Of a stretch of 35,822 nt of DNA, positions 6,106 to 17,774 are shown piece after piece (positions within the stretch are counted from its first letter, which is position 1; each line of letters opens with the position of its first letter). A program made the translations under genes and the position numbers. Under the pieces are notes generated by a model, which ran no database searches, was not told where the DNA came from, and was given only the letters and a program-made list of their open reading frames with translations. Source of the DNA: Candidatus Dormiibacterota bacterium (GTDB lineage Bacteria; Chloroflexota; Dormibacteria; Dormibacterales; Dormibacteraceae); the NCBI GenBank assembly GCA_955652675.1, contig CATPBP010000085.1:1-35822 (forward strand), in the 5' to 3' direction.

Positions 6106-8198
6106 TAGTAGGTGATGCGAAGGTCGACAGCTCCCCGGCGGTCCAGGAGCGCCACCAGGGTGGCCTCCGGAGTGCGCCGGAAGGAGAGGCTCAGCCTCGT
6201 GTCCCCGACGCAGAGACCGGACAGCGTCACCTGTCCCAGCCATTCGGGAAGCTGTGGCCGGTTGACCTCGAGGACCCCTCGAGTGGCGTCGGCCGTGAGC
6301 CCCAGCACCGACACCAGCAGGTAGGGGAGCGTGCCGGCCGCCCAGGCCTGCGGACTGCAGGCGACCGGATACTGAACTGGTACTGGATAGAGGTCCCTCG
6401 AGAACCCCGCGAAGACCTCCGGCAGCCGGAAGTCCGGGAACCGCGCCGCCGCGTCGAACATGGCGCTGAAGACGCGGAGGGCTTCGAGGTCCCGCCCGTA
6501 GCGCTTGAAACCCGCCGCGATGAGCGAGTTGTCGTGGGGCCAAACGGCCCCGACCTGGTAGTCGATCGGGTTGTATGCCGCCTCGGTCTCGGCCAGGGTT
6601 CGGATCCCCCAGCCGCTGAACATGCTCTCTCCCATGAGCAGGCTGGTGACGGCCCGGGCGTGCGCGGCGGAGACGATGCCCGACCAGAGTGCCTGCCCGG
6701 GATTGGAGTTGATGGACCGGATCAACCGGCCATCCTTCTGCAGCCCCAGCGCCAGGAAGCGGCGCTCCCGCATCCAGAACGTCTCTCGGAAACGGCGCTG
6801 GAGCGCCAGGGCTTGCTTCTCGAGCTCGCTGGCCAGATGGTGGTCGCCGTCGCAGCGCATCAGCCAGGCCGCGTCCAGCTTGGCCCGGTACACATAGCCC
6901 TGGACTTCCACGAGCGCGATCGGAGGCTCCGCCTGCGATCCGTCGCTGTTCACGATCCCGTTCGCGGAGTCCTTCCAGCCCTGGTTGCGGCCGCCCTTGC
7001 TCGACCGGGTCTGGTAGTCGGTGAGCGCGTCACCGTCGGAGTCACCGTAGGTGTCGATCCACTCGAGCGCCCTCTCGACGCTGGGGCGAAGACGGCGCCA
7101 GAGCGCCACGTCGCCGGTCCAGCGGACGTACTCCGCCATCAGGATGACGAAAAGCGGCGTCGCATCCACAGTCCCGTAGTACGGCGTCTGCGGCACCTCA
7201 CCCAGGTTTGGCATCTCGCCCAGCCGAAGCTCGTGCATGATCTTCCCGGGCTGCTCGTCTCGGTAGTCGTCCTCACGCGTGCCCTGGTACTTGGCGAGGA
7301 GGTCCAGCGTGTTGGCGGCGATCGAAGGATCGAAGGCCAGGGTCTGCAGGGAGGTGATCAGCGAGTCCCTGCCGAACAGGGCGACGAACCAGGGAACGCC
7401 GGCAGCGAAGTAGACGTCCCCGTGCTCCTGCGTGACCAGCATTCTCAGGTCGTCGAAAGACTGCTGGAGCGTGCGGTCGAAGAGCGCGTTGTCGGTCACC
7501 ACCGTGACCGAGTTCAGCGGTTCGGCGCTCGTCTGCTGCGGCGTGCGCTCGAGATCGCCACTCCCTACTTCTCTGAAGCTCGCCGTGACCTTCAACGACG
7601 CTCGCTGGTTGCGCCTCAGGTCGAGGCGATAGCTGACCAGGCCGTCCTCGTGAGACGTCGGCGGCGGCGAGAAGCGCACCGATGTCGTGCGTCGCTGGCC
7701 GTCGGCGCCCTCGTATTCGAACCTGAGAGAGCTGCCGTGCCAGGTGGGAGGATGCAGCTTGCCCCGCTTGCCCGGCTTTTCGCCCCGTATCACGAACATG
7801 TTCTCGAAGCTGGCGGCGAACTCGAGATCCAGGGTCACCACCAGCGGGTGCAGACCGAAGTTCGAGATCTCCAGCGTCTCCACCGCCTCGGCGCCGAGCG
7901 ACAGCTCTCGGCGAACTCCGATTCGGTGCTGGTCCAGCACGTCCCCGCTACGCAGCTGGATGTCCTGGTTGGTCAGCTCGCAGACCACCCGGTTCCCCTC
8001 CACGGTGGAGAGGAGGGCAGAGAGCGGCTGCCCGTCGAGCCGCAGCGTCCAGCGTTCCAGGCAGCGGGTGTCGTGGAAATAGATGCCGTGGGCGTTGCTC
8101 ACGCGCTTGTCGATGTCGCCGTTGGGCGCCGAAACGGCAAAGAGCGAGCTGGACTTGGCCCTCAAGGAACCCGTCAGATCAAGTGTCGTGTGCTTCAT
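6105..8198 (-). CDS. Glycogen-debranching-type amylo-alpha-1,6-glucosidase family protein
   Basis: A 697-residue protein with the two-domain layout of bacterial debranching-enzyme-like glucosidases: an N-terminal beta-rich domain (GDE_N-like; HGIYFHDTRCLERW near the start is characteristic, along with LSTVEGNRVVCELTNQDIQL) and a C-terminal (alpha/alpha)6 barrel with VPWFVALFGRDSLITSLQ, LGEVPQTPYYGTVDATPLFV and PIDYQVGAVWPHDNSLIAAG. These motifs are typical of proteins annotated as amylo-alpha-1,6-glucosidase in bacteria that often act on trehalose, sucrose-like or glycogen-derived glucosides; true substrate unknown. The start ATG 8198 is fixed by an ATGA overlap with the upstream membrane-protein gene, ruling out ATG 8234. 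It may belong to carbohydrate storage or osmolyte turnover. Confidence 0.93.
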   Translation of the reverse strand: MKHTTLDLTGSLRAKSSSLFAVSAPNGDIDKRVSNAHGIYFHDTRCLERWTLRLDGQPLSALLSTVEGNRVVCELTNQDIQLRSGDVLDQHRIGVRRELSLGAEAVETLEISNFGLHPLVVTLDLEFAASFENMFVIRGEKPGKRGKLHPPTWHGSSLRFEYEGADGQRRTTSVRFSPPPTSHEDGLVSYRLDLRRNQRASLKVTASFREVGSGDLERTPQQTSAEPLNSVTVVTDNALFDRTLQQSFDDLRMLVTQEHGDVYFAAGVPWFVALFGRDSLITSLQTLAFDPSIAANTLDLLAKYQGTREDDYRDEQPGKIMHELRLGEMPNLGEVPQTPYYGTVDATPLFVILMAEYVRWTGDVALWRRLRPSVERALEWIDTYGDSDGDALTDYQTRSSKGGRNQGWKDSANGIVNSDGSQAEPPIALVEVQGYVYRAKLDAAWLMRCDGDHHLASELEKQALALQRRFRETFWMRERRFLALGLQKDGRLIRSINSNPGQALWSGIVSAAHARAVTSLLMGESMFSGWGIRTLAETEAAYNPIDYQVGAVWPHDNSLIAAGFKRYGRDLEALRVFSAMFDAAARFPDFRLPEVFAGFSRDLYPVPVQYPVACSPQAWAAGTLPYLLVSVLGLTADATRGVLEVNRPQLPEWLGQVTLSGLCVGDTRLSLSFRRTPEATLVALLDRRGAVDLRITY

Positions 8199-8512
8199 GA
8201 GCTTGTCCCCGCGAACATCCCGGCGTGGTGGCATGGTACGACCAGCGCCAGCGGGCTGACGATGGCGAGGCCCAGACCGACCAGCCTGGCCGCCGCACCG
8301 AGCACCGTCCAGCGAGGCTGGGCCCGAAAGTGGGCGACGATGGCGGTCCAGCCCGCGGCGATGAGCGCGGGACCGAGCCCAAACGGAACGATCAGCGCGC
8401 CGTTACCCCTGAGGGACCAGGAGTCGCCGGCGGGACCCTGCGAGGCGAGTAGCGACGTTAGCAGGCTGAGGATGAGCCCCGTCCCCGCGGCCAGGACTGC
8501 GACGACACCCAC
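8195..8512 (-). CDS. Small integral membrane protein upstream of the glucosidase
   Basis: A 105-residue hydrophobic protein from GTG 8512 with about three membrane segments: VVAVLAAGTGLILSLLTSLL, ALIVPFGLGPALIAAGWTAI and a last one around LGAAARLVGLGLAIVSPLAL. Its TGA overlaps the glucosidase ATG (ATGA), so the two are translated together. A GGAG lies about 10 nt before the GTG. No family recognised. The reading frame stays open upstream into the preceding tiny ORF region without another good start. Confidence 0.6.
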   Translation of the reverse strand: MGVVAVLAAGTGLILSLLTSLLASQGPAGDSWSLRGNGALIVPFGLGPALIAAGWTAIVAHFRAQPRWTVLGAAARLVGLGLAIVSPLALVVPCHHAGMFAGTSS

Positions 8513-8544
8513 CGCGCGATAGCTCCACCGTCTCGCTCTCGTCG

Positions 8545-8619
8545 CTACCAGGCGGTGTCCACGAACAGGTCGGAGAGGACCTCCCCGATGCTCTCTTCTT
8601 GGGACTTCTTTCGCGCCAT
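8545..8619 (-). CDS. Possible 24-residue leader peptide or small protein
   Basis: ATG 8619 to TAG 8545 encodes a charged N-terminus (MARKKSQEES) followed by an amphipathic stretch IGEVLSDLFVDTAW. It is too short for statistics, but the composition is protein-like and it lies 33 bases upstream of the membrane-protein GTG in the same direction. An in-frame TGA upstream limits it to this start. No convincing ribosome binding site is seen. It could be a translated leader for the two-gene operon or chance. Confidence 0.25.
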   Translation of the reverse strand: MARKKSQEESIGEVLSDLFVDTAW

Positions 8620-8765
8620 GTCGCGAGTATCTGCGACGGCTGAACCTGGCGGCGCCTCTGACCGTCAGACTCTCCGATGACGGAATGGGCCCTCAGGCCG
8701 CGGCCGGGGGGTGGCGACCGTTCGGGGCGACCCGCTAGGGTCCGGGGCGAGGATGAAGATCAAGC

Positions 8766-9134
8766 TCACCCACACTGCGGGGACGCAATTCCGAGGCTTG
8801 CCTGAGGCCCAGACCCAAGCGGATGGTCGAGGGGTTGAAGGCTGCATTCACCGGCGGGCTGCCTGTCGATCCAATCCTCCAGCTGCCCGGAGCTGACGGC
8901 GACATCCGCGCCCACGAGCTGAACCGGTTCGATCCAATCGCGGTCTACAGGGTCAATCCGAGCCCGGGTGATGTCGACGTGGTGGTGATTCTCGTCCTCA
9001 TCGACCATGCCATGGTCCACGAGTTCGACCCATCGCCTCAACTCCCCCAGCTGTGGGGCGCCGCCGCTGTCGGCCGCGAGTTGTTGCGCCAGCTCCGCGG
9101 GGCTTTTGGGCGTGCCGCCCGCCGCGAGCCGCAC
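8766..9134 (-). CDS. Uncertain hypothetical protein
   Basis: Between 8620 and 9150 both strands have an open frame and neither can be recognised. The minus frame (GTG 9134, 122 residues) starts 17 bases after the monooxygenase stop; its first half, with SPAELAQQLAADSGG and ELRRWVELVDHGMVDEDEN, reads like a helical soluble protein, while its C-terminus is low-quality. The opposing plus frame (8823-9146, 107 residues) has similar codon bias. I favour the minus strand for its operon-like position, but neither has a good ribosome binding site. The stretch 8620-8765 shows no gene. Confidence 0.3.
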   Translation of the reverse strand: MRLAAGGTPKSPAELAQQLAADSGGAPQLGELRRWVELVDHGMVDEDENHHHVDITRARIDPVDRDWIEPVQLVGADVAVSSGQLEDWIDRQPAGECSLQPLDHPLGSGPQASLGIASPQCG

Positions 9135-9150
9135 GCACTCGGCTAACGGC

Positions 9151-10596
<1,446 letters not shown>

Positions 10597-10653
10597 ATGC
10601 CACTCCCTCGCTTCTGTCGCCTCTGGTTCAGTCTGAAACTCTGCACCACGACC

Positions 10654-10674
10654 GGGGTCTTGCCGCAAGACCCC
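10654..10674 (-). promoter_or_regulatory. Palindromic operator candidate upstream of the monooxygenase
   Basis: Perfect inverted repeat GGGGTCTTG / CAAGACCCC with a 3-base spacer, 58 bases before the monooxygenase ATG. On the minus strand it follows an AT-rich ACATAGTAAT stretch that could be a -10 region. The size suits a dimeric repressor such as TetR or MarR, but no regulator gene lies next to it. It could also form an mRNA hairpin. Confidence 0.5.
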
Positions 10675-10784
10675 AGTGCATTACTATGTTGAGGCGGGAG
10701 GGAACGTTAGCCGGCCTACCCGGCGGAATACTCCTCGTCAGTCACGTGATCACCCCAGTTGGGAGTGCCCTGCGTGATGGACGG

Positions 10785-10918
10785 ATGCGCAACTCGGCTC
10801 GCAACCGCTTGCTCACCAGGCGGCTCCACAGGTACAACCACCGCCGGTCCCACACCCCGCATTGAGAGGGCGACCGCCGGTCTCGCGCCTCAACAACCTA
10901 TCTGGGAACTACATCTAG
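10785..10918 (+). pseudogene. C-terminal remnant of an IS481-type transposase, frameshifted
   Basis: One frame reads RLLTRRLHRYNHRRSHT (to 10856) and, after a two-base shift at 10857, a second frame reads ALRGRPPVSRLNNLSGNYI and stops at TAG 10916-10918. Joined, they give the HRYNHHRPHxALxGRPPxSRxNNxxGxYI ending typical of rve-core transposases of the IS481 group. The rest of the transposase and any terminal repeats are absent, so it is dead. It sits directly against the thioredoxin stop codon. The rest of the gap 10597-10919 holds only the palindrome above. Confidence 0.65.
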
Positions 10919-10919
10919 C

Positions 10920-11372
10920 TCAGCCGGCTCGGCTGCTCGTCAACTGGGAATCCAGCCATCGTCTCAGCGCAGTGACGTTCTGAGCGCCGGTGATTCGGTC
11001 CCTCACCCGTCCTCCCTCGAACAGGATGAGAGTGGGAATTCCCAGGATGTTGAACCGCTGGCTCAGGTCGGGCGACAGGTCCGAGTTGACCCTGATGATC
11101 TTCAACCTGCCTGCGAGCTCCCGCGAGAGCTGCTCGAGAGCCGGCTCGACTATTCGGCAGGGGCCGCACCACGGGGCCCAGAAATCGACCAGTACGGGGA
11201 GCGGGCTCTCCTCCACGGCGGCGTGAAAGCTGGCGCTGTCGGCATCCATCATCCAGGGGAGCGGCTTGCCGCAGGCACCGCAGTAGGGCACGGCATCGGC
11301 AACCAGGCGAACCCGGTTGCGTTTGCCGCAGTTGGGACAGGTGATGATCGAGATCTCGTTTGCTGCAGTCAT
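10920..11372 (-). CDS. Thioredoxin with N-terminal zinc ribbon (Trx2 type)
   Basis: A 150-residue thioredoxin. The N-terminus carries a zinc ribbon with Cys12/Cys15 (TCPNCGKRNR) and Cys31/Cys34 (CGACGKPL), then the Trx fold with the active site WCGPC at 68-72 inside VDFWAPWCGPCRIVEP and the cis-Pro loop ILGIPTLILFEGG. This is the layout of E. coli Trx2, an oxidative-stress protein-disulfide reductase. ATG 11372 has a GAGG about 8 nt upstream. Its stop lies 1 base from the transposase remnant, so the IS insertion may have removed its original downstream sequence. It is divergent from the stress-protein region. Confidence 0.95.
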   Translation of the reverse strand: MTAANEISIITCPNCGKRNRVRLVADAVPYCGACGKPLPWMMDADSASFHAAVEESPLPVLVDFWAPWCGPCRIVEPALEQLSRELAGRLKIIRVNSDLSPDLSQRFNILGIPTLILFEGGRVRDRITGAQNVTALRRWLDSQLTSSRAG

Positions 11373-11784
11373 CTCAAAAACCTCACGATTGCACGCTATC
11401 CCGCATCGCGTGCAGCACCGTCCAGTCTATAGCTTGTTGGCGCCCTCATCACTCTTCTGGGGTGCATTGATACCTAGATCGAAGAGACGGCAATATCAAA
11501 ATGCCTGTGACGTCCGATTTTCTACTGAGCTTTGACGGTAGTGGTGCCATAGACTCGATTTATCCGCGTCTGGCTACGCCCGGGCAGCGCCCGGACGCAC
11601 ACGCAGCGATGTTTCAAGGACAGCTTGCACCAACCAGACAACCGGCGATTGGCGTCGCCGCTGGCTGCTCGTTGTCACGTGGATCTGCGGGCTCTACACA
11701 ATGGTTCGCCCGCCGCACCAGGCCCCCAAGAAGCTTCCGTCGCGCCGATCGAGCGGGAACACCCAGCACGGGAGAGAGGATCAA
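11373..11784. other. Divergent intergenic region between thioredoxin and the DnaK stub
   Basis: No convincing gene in these 412 bases; the open frame at 11501-11806 has no recognisable content. It includes a hairpin CGGCGA/TCGCCG (11643-11660) and a promoter candidate listed separately. Neither a CIRCE element nor a clear HspR-type repeat was found by eye. Confidence 0.5.
11672..11700 (+). promoter_or_regulatory. Sigma-70-like promoter for the DnaK stub/Hsp20 region
   Basis: TTGTCA (11672-11677) and TACACA (11695-11700) are separated by exactly 17 bases and lie about 85 bases before the stub ATG. It may be the surviving dnaK promoter. Confidence 0.4.
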
Positions 11785-12105
11785 ATGCCTAAGACAGTTG
11801 GTATAGAGCTCGGCACCACGAACTCCATGATCGCTGTCATGGAGGGTGGCGAGCCGGTGGTCATCCCAAACTCGGAAGGAGCCCGAACGTCCAGACGCAT
11901 GCTCTCGTCGGGGACGGACTCGTCCAAACGCCCGTCCAATGCGTCGACCCGCCGCCCCTGGATGCACAGCCGCGTTGCAAAGGTGAAGAGGGCCAGGTTG
12001 GGATGGCCGCCCTGCTCGGGAAGGGGCCGGGGCATGTCGGAAGCACAGCGGATGATCTCGCCTCGAGTGACTGAGCGAGGGGAGGTGAGCGACCAGTGGC
12101 TATAG
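11785..12105 (+). pseudogene. dnaK: Truncated DnaK (N-terminal stub)
   Basis: ATG 11785, with a GAGAGGA ribosome binding site at good spacing, begins an unmistakable DnaK N-terminus: [18 protein letters not shown] and [11 protein letters not shown]. Homology ends abruptly after codon 35 (about 11889); the remaining 70 codons are an unrelated arginine/serine-rich frame ending in TAG 12103. The whole ATPase core, substrate domain and lid are missing. In addition the ATP-contacting Asp of the usual IDLGTTNS is Glu. The ORF stop overlaps the hsp20 GTG by 10 nt, so it may now act only as a translated leader. A recombination or insertion replaced the rest of dnaK; a functional copy must be elsewhere if the cell has one. 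Confidence 0.85.
11890..12070 (-). other. Coding-like fragment antisense to the DnaK stub tail
   Basis: After the DnaK homology ends, the minus strand reads smoothly with very GC-rich third codon positions, including [19 protein letters not shown] and [19 protein letters not shown]. The plus frame here reads as noise. This looks like a piece of another gene brought in by the event that broke dnaK. No start, stop context or family was recognised. Confidence 0.35.
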
Positions 12106-12744
12106 CTCGTTGGAGGCCGGCGCATGACCTTGCCACCCTTCACAGCACTATGGACAGGCTTTTCAGCGACGTATTCGGTGACAGCTTCGCCGGACGCGGC
12201 GGCGACGGCGACGACTCCAGCGGGCCGACCTTCTACCTACCCGTCGACATCAAGGAGACGGAGAGCGGCTACATGGTGCAGGCCCCCATCCCGGGTGTCC
12301 GGCCGGAAGACGTCGAAGTCTCTTTCGCGGACGAGGTACTGACGATCAACGCAACCCGCCGAGAGTACCGCGAGCAGCGGGAGGGCCGGTTCCTTCGCCG
12401 TGAGATCGTCTTTCGGAAATTACCAGCGGCGGATCGCGCTGCCCGAAGACGTGCAGGCAGATAACATCACCGCTCGCTTCAATAACGGGGTACTGACGAT
12501 AGAGGTGCCGAGGTCCGCCAGGCCCGAGCCGCGATGGATCGAGGTGCAGCCGGGCGAGCGATCGCGGCAGGAGTCGGCCGACGCGTCCGGTGACAGCTCC
12601 TCTGGCGGCTCCGATCAGGCCTCGAGCGACGTATCGAGTCAAGGCTCTGGCGCGGCGAAAAGCGAGGGCTCCGGTGACGCCTCCGGCCAGTGGATGAGAC
12701 CTCTGGTAAGGAAGCTGAGACCTCCACGTCAACACGGTGAATAA
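12096..12744 (+). pseudogene. Hsp20 small heat-shock protein with one frameshift
   Basis: GTG 12096 opens a normal Hsp20: [32 protein letters not shown], then a break near 12414. The frame before it ends in noise at 12464, while the next frame continues with NYQRRIALPEDVQADNIT and FNNGVLTIEVPRSA to TAA 12744. One extra base in gtctttCgga restores EIVFGNYQRR, so only a single-base insertion separates the two halves. The alpha-crystallin domain is otherwise complete. It is followed by a 55-residue Ser/Gly/Asp-rich tail (for example DASGDSSSGGSDQASSD), unusual for the family. Either a recent pseudogene or an assembly indel. Overlaps the DnaK stub by 10 nt; a GGGGAGG lies upstream. Confidence 0.85.
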
Positions 12745-12747
12745 TGT

Positions 12748-12772
12748 GGAAGGCCGCCCTCGGCAGCCTTCC
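12748..12772 (+). terminator. Hairpin between hsp20 and clpB
   Basis: GGAAGGC (12748-12754) pairs with GCCTTCC (12766-12772), with an inner GCC/GGC stem after one mismatch. It follows the hsp20 stop by 3 nt. No T run, so it may only weaken read-through into clpB. Confidence 0.45.
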
Positions 12773-12854
12773 GTCATCATGGCCCTGTGAGTTACGGCGC
12801 CCTCGGCGCCGGCTGGCATCGAACCATGTCGGAAGTTGCCGGGGGTGATGAGCC

Positions 12855-15455
<2,601 letters not shown>

Positions 15456-15509
15456 GCTGAAGGCCAGCGAGGGCCAACGAACCATGATTATTGGGGGACG
15501 TGGAGACAC

Positions 15510-16094
15510 ATGAGCACGGACACCTTGGCCGCACCCGCGGGGTGGAATCCCATTGCCAGGGAGATCATCGACAGGTGGTGGCTGCTGGCGCTGCGTGGGG
15601 TCGCCAGCAGCCTGCTTGGGATTGCGGCGTTCGTGGTGCCAGGAATCACGCTGCTGGTGCTGGTCATCCTCTTCGGCGCCTATCTGCTGATCGACGGGGT
15701 GCTGGCCATCGTCGCGGGCGCCATGGGCCGATCCTGGCTGTTGGTGCTAGAAGGAGCCGCCGGGGTAATCGCCGGCCTCCTCACCCTCGTTTGGCCGGGG
15801 ATCACCGCTGTCGTGCTGCTCATCCTGACCGCCGCCTGGGCGATCGTGACCGGTGTGGCCGAGCTGGTGGCCGCTTACCGTCTTCGGCGTATCGTGCGGA
15901 ACGAATGGCTGCTGATCCTGCTCGGCGTCGCCTCAATCATGTTCGGGATCGCGCTGGTGATCCGTCCCGGCGCCGGGCTGCTGGCACTCGTCTACTTGAT
16001 CGGGGCCTATTGCCTCCTGTTCGGAGTCTTGCTCGTGGCGCTGGCGCTGCGGCTGCGGAGCATCAGTACGCGCGGAGGCGTGCTACCGACCTGA
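15510..16094 (+). CDS. HdeD/DUF308 family membrane protein
   Basis: A 194-residue polytopic protein with about six hydrophobic helices arranged as three similar pairs, e.g. GVASSLLGIAAFVVPG, ITLLVLVILFGAYLLIDGV, GAAGVIAGLLTLVWPG and GVASIMFGIALVIRPG. The repeated GxxxxxxGxxxxxxPG pattern is the HdeD hallmark. HdeD is linked to acid resistance in enterobacteria; the role elsewhere is unknown. ATG 15510 has GGAG 5-6 nt upstream. It follows clpB by 54 nt on the same strand and may share its transcript, which suggests stress-related expression. Confidence 0.92.
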   Translation: MSTDTLAAPAGWNPIAREIIDRWWLLALRGVASSLLGIAAFVVPGITLLVLVILFGAYLLIDGVLAIVAGAMGRSWLLVLEGAAGVIAGLLTLVWPGITAVVLLILTAAWAIVTGVAELVAAYRLRRIVRNEWLLILLGVASIMFGIALVIRPGAGLLALVYLIGAYCLLFGVLLVALALRLRSISTRGGVLPT

Positions 16095-16122
16095 CTCTCA
16101 CTGAGCGGACGGTTACCCCACG

Positions 16123-17736
16123 TTGGAGAGGTCAGCCGAACCGGCGGCCCGCGTCGCGGAAGCGCTGACGCGGCCGGCCGGTGCGCCTGGAAGCACGGGG
16201 CCGGCGCTCAACGAGCCGTCGCGGTCCGTGGTAGGGGCCCGGACTCGCTACCAGCCCACCGAACCGGTGCTGCTGGTGATCTTCGGCGCTACCGGCGACC
16301 TCTCCAGGCGCAAGCTGCTGCCATCTCTCTACAACCTGGCCCGCGACGGCCTGCTGCCCGACGGGTTCGCGCTCCTCGGCGCAGCCAAGGAGGAGCTGAA
16401 GCCTGACGAGTTCCGTGAGCTGGCCGCGCAGTCGATCCGGCGATGGTCCAGGAGCCAGCCAGTCGAAGAGGAGATCCTGCGAGCCCTGCTGGGGAACCTT
16501 CACTATCAGCCGCTGGACCTCCGAGATGAGGCAGGCTTCGGACGGCTGGGACGCCGTCTCGACGAGCTCGACAAGCGGACCGATAAGGGCCACCGGCTGT
16601 ACTACTGCGCCACTCCCCCGGACATCTTTGCGACCATCGTCCGGAACCTCGATGCCGCGGGGCTGGCCCGCAGCCCCCCCGGTCACCAGCGCCGGATCCT
16701 GATCGAGAAGCCGTTCGGGACCGATCTTCAGTCTGCCCGAGAGCTGAACCAGCTCGTAACCAAAGTCTTCGGTGAGCAGAACGTCTACCGCATCGACCAC
16801 TACCTGGCGAAGGAGACGGTCCAGAACATCCTCGTGCTGCGCTTTGCCAACAGCATCTTCGAACCGGTCTGGAGCAACCATTACGTGGACAACGTGCTGA
16901 TAACGGTGGCGGAGCAGCTGGGCATCGAGGGACGGGCCAGCTACTACGAACGCACCGGGGCCCTGCGCGACATGGTCCAGAACCACCTCCTTCAGCTCCT
17001 GACCCTGGTCACCCTGGAGGCTCCGGTTTCGTACGATCACCAGGCGCTGCGCGACGAGAAGGTGAAGGTGCTGCGGGCGGTCAGGCCACTGTCGCCGGAG
17101 GATATCGATCGCCTTGTCGTGCGCGCACAGTACGGGGCCGGCGTGATCTGGGGTCAGCCGGTTCCCGGCTACCGCGAGGAGCCCGGCATCCCGCCCAACT
17201 CGACCACGGAAACCTACGTAGCACTAAAACTCTCCATCGACAACTGGCGCTGGGCGGGCGTTCCGTTCTATCTCCGCACAGGCAAGCGGCTGGCCAGGCG
17301 CTCGAGTGAGGTGCGGATCGAGTTCAAGCCACCGCCCCACTTAACGTTCGGGCGCGAGGCCGCAGCGGGGCTCGAGCCGAACTCCATAACGGTCAAGATC
17401 CAGCCCGACGAGGGCATCGTGCTGCGCTTCGGCGCCAGGGCGCCTGCGCCGGGCATGGAGATTCGCAGCGTCGACATGGACTTCAACTACGGCCGTTCCT
17501 TTCAGAGAAGCGCGGCCGACGCCTACGAACACCTTCTGAACGACTGCATGCTTGGCGACCCGACCAGCTTCATCCGCTCGGATGAGGTGGAGGCCGCCTG
17601 GATGCTGATCGACCCCATCGAAGCGCGCTGGGCCACCGGACGTTCACCCCTCTTCAGCTATCCAGCGGGAAGCCAGGGGCCGGACGCTGCTGACGAGCTC
17701 CTGGGCAGGGAGGGCCGCTCGTGGCACCCCCTCTAG
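16123..17736 (+). CDS. zwf: Glucose-6-phosphate 1-dehydrogenase
   Basis: Catalyses NADP-linked oxidation of glucose 6-phosphate, first step of the oxidative pentose phosphate route. NADP site FGATGDLSRRKLLPSLYNLA (from residue 54), IEKPFGTDL (from 194) and the substrate signature RIDHYLAKE (from 223; Ala in place of the usual Gly) are seen, and the rest of the protein runs to the normal C-terminus. The start is uncertain: TTG 16123 adds a 35-residue low-complexity leader with strongly coding-like third positions; GTG 16228 would give the usual length, placing the Rossmann strand about 15 residues in. Neither has a clear ribosome binding site. It follows HdeD by 28 nt and could supply NADPH under stress. 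Confidence 0.94.
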   Translation: MERSAEPAARVAEALTRPAGAPGSTGPALNEPSRSVVGARTRYQPTEPVLLVIFGATGDLSRRKLLPSLYNLARDGLLPDGFALLGAAKEELKPDEFRELAAQSIRRWSRSQPVEEEILRALLGNLHYQPLDLRDEAGFGRLGRRLDELDKRTDKGHRLYYCATPPDIFATIVRNLDAAGLARSPPGHQRRILIEKPFGTDLQSARELNQLVTKVFGEQNVYRIDHYLAKETVQNILVLRFANSIFEPVWSNHYVDNVLITVAEQLGIEGRASYYERTGALRDMVQNHLLQLLTLVTLEAPVSYDHQALRDEKVKVLRAVRPLSPEDIDRLVVRAQYGAGVIWGQPVPGYREEPGIPPNSTTETYVALKLSIDNWRWAGVPFYLRTGKRLARRSSEVRIEFKPPPHLTFGREAAAGLEPNSITVKIQPDEGIVLRFGARAPAPGMEIRSVDMDFNYGRSFQRSAADAYEHLLNDCMLGDPTSFIRSDEVEAAWMLIDPIEARWATGRSPLFSYPAGSQGPDAADELLGREGRSWHPL

Positions 17737-17741
17737 GAGAT

Positions 17742-17759
17742 CCGCACTTTGCCGTGCGG
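17742..17759. terminator. Hairpin between convergent zwf and grpE
   Basis: CCGCAC/GTGCGG (17742-17747, 17754-17759) with loop TTTGCC lies in the 38-base gap between the two stops. It lacks a T run; weak bidirectional terminator at best. Confidence 0.35.
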
Positions 17760-17774
17760 GCATCCCGAGGACCG

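Noticed and set aside
6534-8522. 662-codon open frame on the plus strand
   Set aside because: It is entirely antisense to the well-supported glucosidase and its upstream membrane protein, is Arg/Gly/Val-rich, and has no domain content; a GC-bias shadow.
8711-8896. 61-codon plus frame with MKIKLTHTAG start
   Set aside because: Only the first ten residues look protein-like; the rest is Arg/Ala/Pro noise with no family.
11501-11806. 101-codon plus frame before the DnaK stub
   Set aside because: No ribosome binding site, no recognisable content, and it runs into the DnaK start in another frame.
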